Origin: an uncultured Verrucomicrobiota bacterium
GTDB lineage: Bacteria; Verrucomicrobiota; Verrucomicrobiia; Limisphaerales; UBA9464
Direction: 5' to 3'
DNA length: 57,306 nucleotides
Assembly: GCA_903896505.1 (NCBI GenBank)
Contig: CAITXU010000080.1
Coordinates: 1-57,306 of the forward strand
Of the stretch, positions 9,187 to 19,284 are shown in pieces. The position numbers and the translations under genes are program-made. Position 1 is the stretch's first letter. The number at the start of each line of letters is the position of its first letter. The notes under the pieces are model-generated. The model was not told the origin of the DNA, did not search any database, and saw only the letters and a list, made by a program, of their open reading frames with translations.

Positions 9187-12100
9187 GGTTGAGCGAGCGC
9201 GGTAGTGACAGGAAGGACCTCCAAGGGTTCAGAATTCGAACCAAATCGAACCAGCAGGTACGCGTAGGAGGCATTACGAACGGCGGGTTGGGTATCGAGC
9301 AGATAAATCGGGATCACGCCCACGTCCGTGTTGCCAAAAATGGCGGAAGCAGGCGCGATGACGAACGGATCTACGAGCTTTTGATAGAGGGTCTGGGTCG
9401 GGTTCACCGCATCGACCAGGGCCAGGGTTTCCATGAATGGTGTGACCTGAATGAGGTCGCCGGCAGGCTTCGGATAGGCTGCATTGGCCACTTGATAGCG
9501 GTAGACAACAAATGGGAGGAGTGATTGCCCGAAACCATTGGTGAATACGAGGTCGGTCGCTTTGATTCCGTTCTTCACGGAAGCCCGCGGTCCCTTCGGA
9601 TCGCTACCTTCGCCGCTGAACAACTGGGTCCGCGCGATACTCCCGATACGGATGGCCATGCCATCGTAGAATCCGTTGGTGAGTCGCTGGGCGATCACCT
9701 TGGGTGGGAGGCCACCGACCGGACCTAGCGGACGCGCTGGCCAGGGGGCGTGTGGCCCGGTAGCGGCGGGAGGCGCCGCCCATTTGAACGTCTCGGCATG
9801 GCTCGAGGTACCAGCGGCACCGCCTTTGTCCAAGGCCACGATTTGAACGGTGTACTTAACACCGAGTTGAATGGGGACGATGAGCTCAAACTCAGGGCCC
9901 GGTCCAAAGTCGGCCCCGGGAGCGGGAGTCAGGTATTCAGCGAAATCCAATTGATTGGTGGAGGAAGGACCGACCGAGAGCCAATTTGGATGAACAACAA
10001 TCTGATCACTGCTGACGATCGTTCCAAGGGTCGCGGGCGGGAATCCGTTATCGACGGCAACCTCCACCCGGAAGCGTTGGATGCCAACGGGCGGGCAGAA
10101 CCACCGAATGTTCATCTGGGGATTGGCGTCATCACCGAGCGCAGCCAGCGGTGCCAGCAGCGGCGTCGCTGTGGGCGTTTGGGTTTCCAAACAGGCTCCG
10201 ATTTGGGCCATCGGACTGGAGTTCCCGTTTTCGTCGAACAATTGGGCGTAATAGCAGAGCGTGGCGCTGTTGGCGGGCATGGCCCCGTCATGGGCAATGA
10301 TTTGGTGCAGGGCATTCGTGGCGGCATCGTAGTCTCCATCCCCCTGCTGAATCAGGGTCAGCGGTCCAAAATCCACACGACGATACAATTTGAATTCCTT
10401 GGTCCCCGGGGTGAGGTTGATGACGACATCGATTCCATTGTTGGTTACAGTGCCATCGGGTTGCGGACTTTGGGTCGAGTGCGAACGGCAGCCAAAATCT
10501 CCGGTCAGGCTTCCATTGGAGACGGGTGCCTGGACGCAATTCATCAGAGCGGCGAACACGAGTTGGTTGATCAGGCCGCGACCAGGAACCACCTCGGTGA
10601 TTTCCTTAGCCTCACCCGAGATTTGTCCGTCATTGGAGCCTGCCTGGCAGGTGACCAGGACAACCCCCTGGCTGAACGTGGCCCGGTCGAAGGTGAACCG
10701 GCGGATGGCCCGGGAGCTGTTGGCAGGGAAATGAACCCGTCCGAGGAAATTGGTGCTGATGCCTGCTCGCGTCACCGTGAACTCAGCCCACGCGATGCGG
10801 GAATCGTTCCGAAGGCAGACGGCCTCATAGTAGTCGAGAGTCGGATCGAGGTTTTCCGAGCCCGGCTTGGTGATGCCGGATTTTTCGGCCACAGCCACCG
10901 GGCGGCAGCACATGACCAATGGCGTTCCCTGGGGAGCATCCGGGCCGTTTCGGTCGCGGAGGACACCAAAAGCCGCGGCGCTGCCGGGTGAGTAATTGCC
11001 CCCGTCGCAGGCACCATCATCCACCGCGCGAACAGTGTACCAGAAGGTTTTTCCAAAATCAGCCGGAGCCGCGGGAGCACCGAAACCGGTGTCGGTGAAC
11101 TGATAGGAGGTCTGTCCGGGGATATGACTGATCAGCGGTGAAATCCGGTGGGTCAATGGATTTGAGCCCAGTTCCTGAGCCTGGCGCGGGCTGTCCCAAC
11201 GATAGACGTAGTAGCCAGTCACATGCTTTCCTTCGACTACGTTGGTGACCGGCTTCCAAGTCACTCGAAGCTGTTGCTGCTCGACTACGCCGACGTACTG
11301 GTACGCATTGTTAACGGTCGGAAGGTGCGGGGCGTCCGTGGGCACCCGGTCACAGACGGTGACGAGGATTCCGAGGGAGACAAAGCCTTCGCGACCGAGA
11401 AGGTCACGTCCGGCAACATAATAATAGAATTTATCACCATTTTTAAAAGGGTGAGGCAGGACGGGCGGTGTCACCTGACTGAGTCCATTGTCGTCGGCCA
11501 CGAAGAAGGTCTTGGGGTCGGCTGCCAGATCGCCCGCCTGAGCGTCGGAATCGTAGTCCCGGTTCTTGAAGACCGGTTGAGTATTCACCCGGACCGTCGA
11601 GGGATTTCCGAGCAGTTGGGTGATGGTCGGAGGGTTGGCCACATAACCGGAGGCGATGGCGACGGCTTCCGGCACGCGGAAGACATCAAAACCAGCACTC
11701 AACAGCGCCACCCGGCGAAGTTCGGGTGAGGTGGCCCATCGCAGGCGGACATTGAGTTGCCCCATGGCACCCTTCTCGGGAACCATGATGGGGAGGCCAG
11801 GCGCAGGAAGGATGAGGGGAGCGGAATTGGTGACGGTCACGCGGCCCACAACGCCTCCGGCCTGACTGGTGCCCGAATCGAAGCTGCGAACTTCAAAGGT
11901 GGTCAGCGGTCCATTGGTCAGCTGTTGGAGGTGGCCCAGGCCTAGGCAAAGGTTGACGCTGGGATGAAGCCGACCCAGCAACACCAGACTCCCGAAGTTT
12001 TGCGGCTCGGCCACTGAACCCCGAATGACGATGGAGAGCTTCTCCGCCAGGGTCAGGTTGGTGCTGGGGATGACCCCGGCGAACAAATTGTTCAGTCGGT

Positions 12101-12458
12101 GCTCCAGGTCATCCAGTTTGTCTCCGACCGTTGCGGCTCGATTGAGCAGAGCTTGAATGGTCGACGGCTCGGTCTGCAACCCAATGACACTCTGGCGGGT
12201 GAAAGCCGTCGGTGCGGAGGGGTCGCCCGTCTTGGAAAAAATGGCGAGCTGCCTGTTTTTCAATAGGGCCGGATCGGTGGGCGACAGGACGACATATCCC
12301 CAAGTCCGGTTTTGGGCGTCCGTTGTGGTTGTGCCAAGGGTGAAGACGGCATTTTCAATCGGTTGGGCGACCATCCGAAGGCCGGAGGCCAGAAGGGCGA
12401 CAGCCAGCACCATCCGCGACAGGGCGGTGAGTAGGGGACGCATCAGCATAAGATTCAT
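9183..12458 (-). CDS. Giant exported protein with fibronectin type III-like domains, function unknown
   Basis: A 1091-residue protein with an N-terminal hydrophobic signal (about residues 8-31, ending A-Q-P). Most of it is beta-rich, with repeated fibronectin type III-like patterns such as LRVTWKPV followed by GYYVYRW and FWYTVRAVD, and later FRVEVAVDNG and YTVQIVALDKGG. The density of such modules suggests a surface or extracellular protein-interaction scaffold. No enzyme motif was found. It is the middle gene of the operon: it starts 27 bases after the 1783-aa gene and overlaps the next gene by four bases. The specific role is unknown. Confidence 0.75.
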   Translation of the reverse strand: MNLMLMRPLLTALSRMVLAVALLASGLRMVAQPIENAVFTLGTTTTDAQNRTWGYVVLSPTDPALLKNRQLAIFSKTGDPSAPTAFTRQSVIGLQTEPSTIQALLNRAATVGDKLDDLEHRLNNLFAGVIPSTNLTLAEKLSIVIRGSVAEPQNFGSLVLLGRLHPSVNLCLGLGHLQQLTNGPLTTFEVRSFDSGTSQAGGVVGRVTVTNSAPLILPAPGLPIMVPEKGAMGQLNVRLRWATSPELRRVALLSAGFDVFRVPEAVAIASGYVANPPTITQLLGNPSTVRVNTQPVFKNRDYDSDAQAGDLAADPKTFFVADDNGLSQVTPPVLPHPFKNGDKFYYYVAGRDLLGREGFVSLGILVTVCDRVPTDAPHLPTVNNAYQYVGVVEQQQLRVTWKPVTNVVEGKHVTGYYVYRWDSPRQAQELGSNPLTHRISPLISHIPGQTSYQFTDTGFGAPAAPADFGKTFWYTVRAVDDGACDGGNYSPGSAAAFGVLRDRNGPDAPQGTPLVMCCRPVAVAEKSGITKPGSENLDPTLDYYEAVCLRNDSRIAWAEFTVTRAGISTNFLGRVHFPANSSRAIRRFTFDRATFSQGVVLVTCQAGSNDGQISGEAKEITEVVPGRGLINQLVFAALMNCVQAPVSNGSLTGDFGCRSHSTQSPQPDGTVTNNGIDVVINLTPGTKEFKLYRRVDFGPLTLIQQGDGDYDAATNALHQIIAHDGAMPANSATLCYYAQLFDENGNSSPMAQIGACLETQTPTATPLLAPLAALGDDANPQMNIRWFCPPVGIQRFRVEVAVDNGFPPATLGTIVSSDQIVVHPNWLSVGPSSTNQLDFAEYLTPAPGADFGPGPEFELIVPIQLGVKYTVQIVALDKGGAAGTSSHAETFKWAAPPAATGPHAPWPARPLGPVGGLPPKVIAQRLTNGFYDGMAIRIGSIARTQLFSGEGSDPKGPRASVKNGIKATDLVFTNGFGQSLLPFVVYRYQVANAAYPKPAGDLIQVTPFMETLALVDAVNPTQTLYQKLVDPFVIAPASAIFGNTDVGVIPIYLLDTQPAVRNASYAYLLVRFGSNSEPLEVLPVTTALAQP

Positions 12459-12485
12459 GGATAAAAGTGAGGGTGAAGAACGGGT

Positions 12486-15400
12486 TTAGAAATCAACACT
12501 CCAGCTTCCGTGTTGATAGAGCAGGCCAACGTGCTTGCTGAAGGAGATGCAGAACGGGCAGGGGCCCAGGCTTCCAGTGAAGTCACCGCCGCCCTTGAGG
12601 GAGAGGCCTTCGGGATTTTTGACGGCCACCAGGTAAATATCACCCTCGACCGACACGATGCAGAGGACACTGCCACTGACGCCCAGGTACATCTTTCCGA
12701 TGAAAGTGGGGCCTTCGACGAAGTAGCCAGCTCCCAATCCAACTCCGGCCGACACTTCAAAGAAGCAGGTGGCTGGAATTCCCAGCAAGGCTTCCGAGAT
12801 TGGGACCCAGATTTCCCCGTAAGCGTACGCGCCGGTGAAAGGCGGTGTTCCCAGGATCTGGGTGACATCCTTGTCCCAGAAGAGGGCATCCAAGGTGCAG
12901 GTCTTTCCAAAGAAGATGCCGCCTTTTCCCTTGTAGCCGTTGAACTCAACCCCGCACTCACCGCTGAAGTAGTTCTCGGTCTCGCCAAAGCCCATCGAGG
13001 CACCCAGGGAAGTGATGGTGAAGGTCTGGAACTTCAGCGGGCCGGTCAGTTCAAAGCCCACACCCAGGCCGGCCAGATATATCGACGGCATCACGCCGAA
13101 CGTGAACTTTCCGTCCACGTTGGCTTTCATGTCCGGTGAAATCCAATCCAGGTTGACATCCTTGGCCCCCAGGGTGACTTCGGTGGCATTACCTCCCTTT
13201 GGCAGACATCCGGCTGCCGTATTGGCCGAGTTCAATTCGCGGATGCGGAGATAGGCGTTGAGTTTCATCTCATCGGGCACCTTCAGCTTGGCCTTGATGT
13301 CGAGGCGCAGTTCGCTGAGGGAATCGCCAATGATGTGGGCGTAGCCATCGATACGACCCGCCGCCATGACACCGGACGGAGTCCCCTTGCCACCCCCGTC
13401 AGACATGTTTTCAAAGCCATCCGACACCGACGAGAGCGTCTGGGCCAGGAGGTCGCGCAGGGTTTGATTGACCTGGGCAAAGACCGAGTCCATCGCTTCC
13501 CGGATGCTGGCATTCAGGTCATAGAACTGCTGTTGCAGCGTGTGGTGAATGATGGTCGCGATTTGCGACCCGAAAAGTTTGTCCTCGAGAATCTTCCTCA
13601 ACTTGGCCTTGAGGTCGGCGGCCGTGAACTGCTTGAACGGATCATCCAGCCCCTGCTTAAAGCCACCGAACAGGAGGTTGTAGTCGGTCTGGATTTCGTT
13701 GGCGACCTTGGTGAACTCCGCGGTGGCGGCGGCCAGCTTGGTCTTCAACTCCTGGGCAAACCCGTTTCCGATATCGGCCTCGGACTTGGCCTTGACCAGG
13801 ACCGCCCGCAGGTCGTTCAGGATGCCATGGAGGTCATCCAGGGTGGGGTCGACCGTCTTCAGGAAGTCATCCACCTGTTTGGCAAAGTCCGGCGAGCTGA
13901 AGATGGAACCGACATCTTCGGCGATATTCTTGATGAAGCCTTCGATCTTGCCGCGATCCGCTCCGTCGCTGCCGACGAAGGAATTGATTTCATCGACGGC
14001 AGCGATGGCCTGTCCGAGACGGTCCGAAACCTCCTTGGTGATGCCCGCCACGGCGGCGGTGCCGTCGCCAATCTTCTTCAATTCAGCGAGGATGGAACCC
14101 GCCGCGCCGCTGGTCGTCAGCGGACTGATCACACTGAGCGGCGGCACATTGAATTTTTTGAGCGCGTGATCGTAATTGCTTTCCAACTGGTTGTAGAGAT
14201 TGTCAATGACCGGGTCGACGGTCGCCTGGAGGGCCTTGTCGAGCAGGTTGTGCAATTGCGCATCCAACAGCTCATTGATGGCTTTCATCCCGGTGTTGAC
14301 CACCTGGGCAGAGATGATTCCCTCCAACTTCTTTTCAAGACCTCCGAGTTGATCAAACGCCAGATTGGCCAGGTTGGCCTGCGGGATCAGCTCGAACTGA
14401 GCTCCGAACTTGAGTTCGGCGTTCAGCGCGCTCAGGTACTTGATTTGATGCTCCACGTTGAGTACCAGCAGGTCATTCTTGACCGGGACAAACGATTGGA
14501 AGGCCCGGGTGCTGGAGGACCACTTCAACGGATAATCGAACTTGACTACCTCAATCCAGGTTCGCTGAGCGCGGACCCGATAGCGCTCATCCGGGGCATT
14601 GAAGCCGCTCCGGTATTTGTCGGGCGTCACACCCGCGACATCCGGGAACCCGCGATTGGATCGGTCTGAGGGATTCTCCGTAAAGTAATTGTGGCTGGCG
14701 TCGCCAAACCCCTTGTCCGGCCATCCACCCATCAGATAGACCGGCGCATTGGTGTCGGCCTTCGAGGCGCTGGTGTGAATGTGAACCTTGAGGTCTTCAA
14801 AGAAGGGGACATCCAGCTTGGCGGCCACGTTGAAGTAGCCGTGACCCGCCTTGTCGAAGGTCCAGTTATTCAGGTAGGCATCGTTGACCGGGGTCGCCGT
14901 GTATTTTTCGTTGGCCGGCCCACGCAGGGTGAATTGGTTGGGAAGTTTCAGGCGGGAGTCAAAGGGCGGGTCCAGCGGCTTGTTGGGCCCATCGGTATCG
15001 GCCCGGGTGATCAGATTGCCGTCCGGCTTGAAACCGAGGACACCGTGCAGGTTCTCCGAGACATGCTGGGCAACGGCTTGGACGCCGATGGTCAGGACCC
15101 CCTTGCTGGGGTCGCACGTTTGGTCCGCCGGACGGTCAAAGGCGATGACCAGGGGGATGAAGTCCGCATCCCAATAGATGAGCTTCTTGCTCTGGCCGAT
15201 CTCGTTGGCGGGAACCTTGGCCGCACCGGGGGCTCCAAGGCAGGAGAACTTCATCTTGTCAAAGTCCTGGGTGAAGCCGGAGGGTTCCGGAACAAAAACC
15301 GATCCCACAGTTGCAGAGTCCCAGTTTTGATTGTCCAGATAACTCAGGCTGTAATTGCTGAAGGTGAACTTGTATCCGTAGAGGTCGAGATTCTTCGGGA

Positions 15401-17837
15401 ATTGACCAAAGGTCGCCTCGTGGATACCGCTGACTCCGGAGGCCCGGACGTAATACTTTGAAAAGCTGTCCAGAGGATATGGACCGGTCGGTTTGCCAGC
15501 GATGATGCTCGAACCGCTCATCACATTTGTTCCCACACGGAAATTCAGACCGGCGTAGTCTCCGGCACCGACCTGGTAGGCGGGAGTTCCGTAGCGTTCC
15601 ACCTTGGTGAGGTTTTTGGGCAAAACTCCTGTGTACAGCAAAACCGTGGGCAATTGTTCCTGGGCCTGGGTCGACTGGTCGCCCCGAAGGAAGGAGCCGG
15701 GCATGTGGAAACTGCCAGCATTAAACGCAATCGTTTTTTGGGCGTAATCGCCGAGTGCCGAAATGAATCCCCAGGTGAGCGGTGCCGGTGTGACGAGGTC
15801 AACTGCGGTCTGAAGACCACCGTCCGGCGTGAAGAAATAGGATGACTTGGTCGGCTTGCCAGTGATGGTCGCCGGGTCGTTGGTCCCACCGCAGCCGACA
15901 TCGGTACAGTCCCGGGCATACGATTGGTCAAACGGTTTGGCAGCGTTTAATCCCCCAAACAACGGATTAATCAGGTCATCCTCAATCGATTGCTGGCCGA
16001 AGTCCGCCCACTCCAGGGTCGGTCCGGCCGGGAAGTGCGGATGGAACTTGCCGGGACCGAATTGCAATTTTGCAGTCACCAAGGCCTTTCCATCCGGGTC
16101 GGCTTTTACTTGAACCGTATCGCTGACTTTATCGACGAACTCATAATAGCGCGAATTGTCCTTCCGATCGGCAAAGGCTGGGAAGGCCTCCAGAGTCGCA
16201 TACTCATCCTCGCGGGCATAGTGGGCGTGACCGGTGGTACCAAAATCCAACTCGCCCTTGGAGACCAGCCAGGTAAGTTGGACAAATTCGTACCAGAGTG
16301 GTTTGGATTCTTCGGCCAGATAGGCCGTTCCGAATCCGCTGACCACCGGGTTGGTGGCGGGTTGGAGGCTTTGGTTCAGCTTGTAAAAGCTTTGGAAAAT
16401 GGCGAGGTCGGAGATGATGTGATTGGTTCGATTAAACGAATACCCCGCTCCCGTCGGAATAACCACGTACAATTGGGAGGCCGCACCATTGGTATAAAGA
16501 ACGACCGGACCCCGGGCGAATTTGATGTTGGAAGCCACGTCCACATCGGGACTGGGTGCCGTCAGGGCAACGCCTCCAGCGGCCAGGTCGGCATCCCCGT
16601 TCGAACGTAACCAGACATCCAATGCCGTTCCGTCGCCGTAGGTGTGGTCTGGTTCTCCAATGACAAATCCTTTCTGACCATCCACGGAAAGTGTGGTTCG
16701 AACTCCATCGGGGGCGAGCGTGATCACCGGAGGGGCGCTCGCCACGTGGGTGAACGTGGTGGCGACATCGCCGAAATGCAGGGTGCCATCAAATTGGAGA
16801 TACCGTTGGGCGGGGGTATCCCGTTGATTGAAGGGCACTTCAGGTCCGCCGGTGACGTCAATGTGGCCGATGCTGACGAGGAGATGGTACGTCTTGTTGA
16901 CGGCGTCCAGTTGGGTTCCCGGGGCCGGTGCGAACGTCAGGGTGTCGAGGGTCGAAAGTTCGGTGGGCTGGGGTACCGTCGATGATCCGCCCGGTGGGAT
17001 CACGTTTTGAATGGACTTCACCAATTCGACGGTGTCATTGGCGAGCGGGACGACCTGTTGGGTGGACGCATCCCGGAGCTCCAGGTGATAGCGAATCTTG
17101 ACCGGGGAAGTGGACACCGGGAAAACCCATCCGTCGTAACGCACGAAGTGGCTGATGACGTCCACCGAGAACTTTCCCTCGCTGGGACTGCCGTTGATCA
17201 GGTAGGTCTGGTCCGGCGTCGCGGCGGTCAATTCCGCGAATACGTTTAGCGGCAAGTCGAATGCGTTGGTGTTGGTAAAGGGGATGTAGCGCTGATCCGG
17301 GCTATTTTGGCTGATCCCGGTATCGCTCGGACGGAAGAGTGAGCCGGTCGCGCGACGCCAGAGGTGGAGGCCGACATGGTAGCGTTTGGCCGGGTCCAGT
17401 GTTCCGGCTGGAAACAGATCGACCGCCGCATCCACAGGAAAGTTAATGAAAATAAAGGAAGGGCGGGAAATGGTCTGCGAAATGACGACTTCCTTGTTGG
17501 TCTTTCCCGCAACCAAGAGCGGTTGGATGTTCCCATCCTGGTCTTCCAGGGTGAAGTGAAGGGCGTATTCGTACGAATTGGTCTTTTGGTCGCCGTTGAG
17601 CGGGTGGTTGTAATAAATCTGCGCCAGAACCGCGAGATGGTCGCGGTTATAGGCATCGGACCCCACGTTGGCATCGGAGGCGATGATATAGCCCGTGTAG
17701 TTGGTGACGGCCACAGAGGAGATGCTGGCGCTGACATCCGCCCGGAGTCGGTTGGTCGTCAGGGTTGCCAGGAGAAGCCACAGGAAACCGAGCCAGTGGC
17801 GGGGTCGAACGATAGTTGAGAGCGAGGTCATAAGCAT
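12486..17837 (-). CDS. Giant exported protein with central helical region, function unknown
   Basis: A 1783-residue protein, the first gene of the operon. A signal peptide is visible (SFLSTI-like basic start, then LGFLWLLLATLTT, mature part from about residue 34). Residues 35 to about 1145 are beta-rich and contain no family I recognise. Residues about 1146-1480 are strongly helical, with long amphipathic stretches (KKLEGIISAQVV, LDAQLHNLLDKALQATV, ELKTKLAAATAEFTKVANE) that look like coiled coils. The last 300 residues return to glycine-rich beta structure and end in W-S-V-D-F, with cysteine-rich patches (GPCPFC). The terminal aromatic residue and alternating pattern could suit outer-membrane association, but this is speculative. 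The ATG at 17837 or 17831 may be used. Confidence 0.7.
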   Translation of the reverse strand: MLMTSLSTIVRPRHWLGFLWLLLATLTTNRLRADVSASISSVAVTNYTGYIIASDANVGSDAYNRDHLAVLAQIYYNHPLNGDQKTNSYEYALHFTLEDQDGNIQPLLVAGKTNKEVVISQTISRPSFIFINFPVDAAVDLFPAGTLDPAKRYHVGLHLWRRATGSLFRPSDTGISQNSPDQRYIPFTNTNAFDLPLNVFAELTAATPDQTYLINGSPSEGKFSVDVISHFVRYDGWVFPVSTSPVKIRYHLELRDASTQQVVPLANDTVELVKSIQNVIPPGGSSTVPQPTELSTLDTLTFAPAPGTQLDAVNKTYHLLVSIGHIDVTGGPEVPFNQRDTPAQRYLQFDGTLHFGDVATTFTHVASAPPVITLAPDGVRTTLSVDGQKGFVIGEPDHTYGDGTALDVWLRSNGDADLAAGGVALTAPSPDVDVASNIKFARGPVVLYTNGAASQLYVVIPTGAGYSFNRTNHIISDLAIFQSFYKLNQSLQPATNPVVSGFGTAYLAEESKPLWYEFVQLTWLVSKGELDFGTTGHAHYAREDEYATLEAFPAFADRKDNSRYYEFVDKVSDTVQVKADPDGKALVTAKLQFGPGKFHPHFPAGPTLEWADFGQQSIEDDLINPLFGGLNAAKPFDQSYARDCTDVGCGGTNDPATITGKPTKSSYFFTPDGGLQTAVDLVTPAPLTWGFISALGDYAQKTIAFNAGSFHMPGSFLRGDQSTQAQEQLPTVLLYTGVLPKNLTKVERYGTPAYQVGAGDYAGLNFRVGTNVMSGSSIIAGKPTGPYPLDSFSKYYVRASGVSGIHEATFGQFPKNLDLYGYKFTFSNYSLSYLDNQNWDSATVGSVFVPEPSGFTQDFDKMKFSCLGAPGAAKVPANEIGQSKKLIYWDADFIPLVIAFDRPADQTCDPSKGVLTIGVQAVAQHVSENLHGVLGFKPDGNLITRADTDGPNKPLDPPFDSRLKLPNQFTLRGPANEKYTATPVNDAYLNNWTFDKAGHGYFNVAAKLDVPFFEDLKVHIHTSASKADTNAPVYLMGGWPDKGFGDASHNYFTENPSDRSNRGFPDVAGVTPDKYRSGFNAPDERYRVRAQRTWIEVVKFDYPLKWSSSTRAFQSFVPVKNDLLVLNVEHQIKYLSALNAELKFGAQFELIPQANLANLAFDQLGGLEKKLEGIISAQVVNTGMKAINELLDAQLHNLLDKALQATVDPVIDNLYNQLESNYDHALKKFNVPPLSVISPLTTSGAAGSILAELKKIGDGTAAVAGITKEVSDRLGQAIAAVDEINSFVGSDGADRGKIEGFIKNIAEDVGSIFSSPDFAKQVDDFLKTVDPTLDDLHGILNDLRAVLVKAKSEADIGNGFAQELKTKLAAATAEFTKVANEIQTDYNLLFGGFKQGLDDPFKQFTAADLKAKLRKILEDKLFGSQIATIIHHTLQQQFYDLNASIREAMDSVFAQVNQTLRDLLAQTLSSVSDGFENMSDGGGKGTPSGVMAAGRIDGYAHIIGDSLSELRLDIKAKLKVPDEMKLNAYLRIRELNSANTAAGCLPKGGNATEVTLGAKDVNLDWISPDMKANVDGKFTFGVMPSIYLAGLGVGFELTGPLKFQTFTITSLGASMGFGETENYFSGECGVEFNGYKGKGGIFFGKTCTLDALFWDKDVTQILGTPPFTGAYAYGEIWVPISEALLGIPATCFFEVSAGVGLGAGYFVEGPTFIGKMYLGVSGSVLCIVSVEGDIYLVAVKNPEGLSLKGGGDFTGSLGPCPFCISFSKHVGLLYQHGSWSVDF

Positions 17838-18622
17838 TGGGCCAAAGGGCGGTGTCCGAAAACAAAGGCGCAGTTCAAAAACATCCAGGGACAGGGGAAA
17901 TCACTTTACTTCAAAAATCAGGTGGTGTGCATGCCGAGGGGAAATCGGCATTCGAAATTCATCAGATGGTCGCCACGACGGTTCGCCCTGAAACGAAAGG
18001 ACATTTCCTTCCGGGGTAAAGCGATTGGTATGCCATTCTCATACTTGAAAAACGAAAAAGTACAATCGCCAAATTCAGAGCCCGGCGCTCGCCTTCGACG
18101 CGGGTCCTTGGACCATTGACATTGGGACGAGTTGGGAGCTCGCTACCCGCTGAACCCGAGATATGGGATGGAAATGACGAGTGCTTTTCGCAGCGAACAG
18201 GGCTCGGACCGCCCCTCGCTTGACGGAAGCGGAGGTTGGCAGGTGTCTTGACTTGCAATGCCGAGAATTTCTTCATGAACGACGCAGTGATGCTGTCCTA
18301 CTAACAAAACCCGCCAATCCGCCGATCGGCGGAGAAGCCCTGTCGGCTATCATGCCGAATATTCCCCGGTCTGATGTGGGGAAGATTTCGAAGCAGGATG
18401 TCTATTGCTTCAACTCAGGAATCAGGGCTAGCGTCTGCCGATCACTTTCGGTCTGGGCTTGGGCCTTGTCATCGTGAAGCTCCTAGCGGAACGACGCGGC
18501 GGTGGGGTTGGGTTCACAAGGCTGAGAAGGCCAGGATACGACTATCAGGTGACAACTGCCCATGGGGGGGGCGGAACAAACGATGTTTTCCTGAACGGAA
18601 TGAAATCCAGCCCGCGGAACGG
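17838..18622. other. 785-bp gap without a convincing gene
   Basis: This gap lies between the divergent starts of the giant-protein operon (minus) and the first response regulator (plus) and must hold both promoters, although I could not place either. Short open frames here lack family resemblance. A perfect 16-bp palindrome, TCCGCCGATCGGCGGA, sits at 18318-18333; a close relative, TCCGCCGGTTGGCGGA, is at 27743-27758, so it is a dispersed hairpin repeat. Confidence 0.5.
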
Positions 18623-19249
18623 ATGAAAAAAAAGATACTCATCATCGAGGATGTCCGGGCGATGCGCGCCAATCTTGTGGAGCTGTTTGAGTTGGAAAAT
18701 TACCAGGCGTTCGCCGCTGCGGACGGCCTGGAGGGTGTGGCCCTTGCCCGCAGCGAGTTGCCGGATTTGATTTTGTGCGACGTGATGATGCCCAAGCTCG
18801 ACGGCCACGGGGTTCTGGCGACGTTACAGAACCATCCCCCTACGGCGCGCACCCCGTTTGTGTTTCTCACCGCCAAAGGTCAACGGTCTGACGTCCGTGC
18901 CGGCATGGATTCGGGTGCGGACGATTACCTCGTCAAGCCAGTGCCGCGAGAAGAATTGCTCAGTGCGGTGAAGGCTCGACTGGAGCGGGCGGAGAAGCAG
19001 CGCATGGAATTTCGGGTTGAATACAAATCCGCCAAGCCGCTTGAAACACTCGGGCTCACCCCCCGCGAGGCCGAGGTTTTGTTTTGGACCGCACAGGGGA
19101 AAACCAACGCCGAAATTGGGGTCATCCTGGGCGTTCTACCGTCCACCGCCAAATCACACTTGGAACATATCTATGACAAATTGCAAGTGGACGGACGCCA
19201 CAATGCAACCCTGCGGGCCTTGGAAGTATTATCCGCATTTGGAGCCTGA
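18623..19249 (+). CDS. Response regulator, REC-LuxR (NarL/FixJ) type
   Basis: A 208-residue two-component regulator. The receiver domain (residues 4-122) has the acidic pair E9-D10, phosphoacceptor D53 in LILCDVMMP, T83 and K105 in DDYLVKP. The C-terminal LuxR-type helix-turn-helix (about 142-205) shows LTPREAEVLFWTAQGKTNAEI. Phosphorylation at D53 would control DNA binding. The ATG at 18623 is chosen because it begins directly at MKKKILIIED; longer upstream reading lacks homology. It is paralogous to the convergent regulator at 19285-19935; their stop codons are 35 bases apart. Likely kinases are the WD40-histidine kinase at 20487-23663 or the cNMP kinase, but pairing is inference. Confidence 0.9.
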   Translation: MKKKILIIEDVRAMRANLVELFELENYQAFAAADGLEGVALARSELPDLILCDVMMPKLDGHGVLATLQNHPPTARTPFVFLTAKGQRSDVRAGMDSGADDYLVKPVPREELLSAVKARLERAEKQRMEFRVEYKSAKPLETLGLTPREAEVLFWTAQGKTNAEIGVILGVLPSTAKSHLEHIYDKLQVDGRHNATLRALEVLSAFGA

Positions 19250-19284
19250 TTCAGCTTAACGAGACGGGGCAAATTCCAGCAGTC

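Noticed and set aside
9750..10991. 413-codon open frame opposite the 1091-aa protein
   Set aside because: No domain, no start context; the opposite strand carries a coherent fibronectin-like protein within an operon.
13335..14669. 444-codon open frame opposite the helical part of the 1783-aa protein
   Set aside because: Antisense to a gene with signal peptide and operon context; composition (Arg, Gly, Asp rich) is typical of a shadow frame.
17962..18276. 104-codon minus-strand frame in the gap before the response regulator
   Set aside because: No family resemblance, no signal or ribosome site; the frame covers repeat-like sequence.
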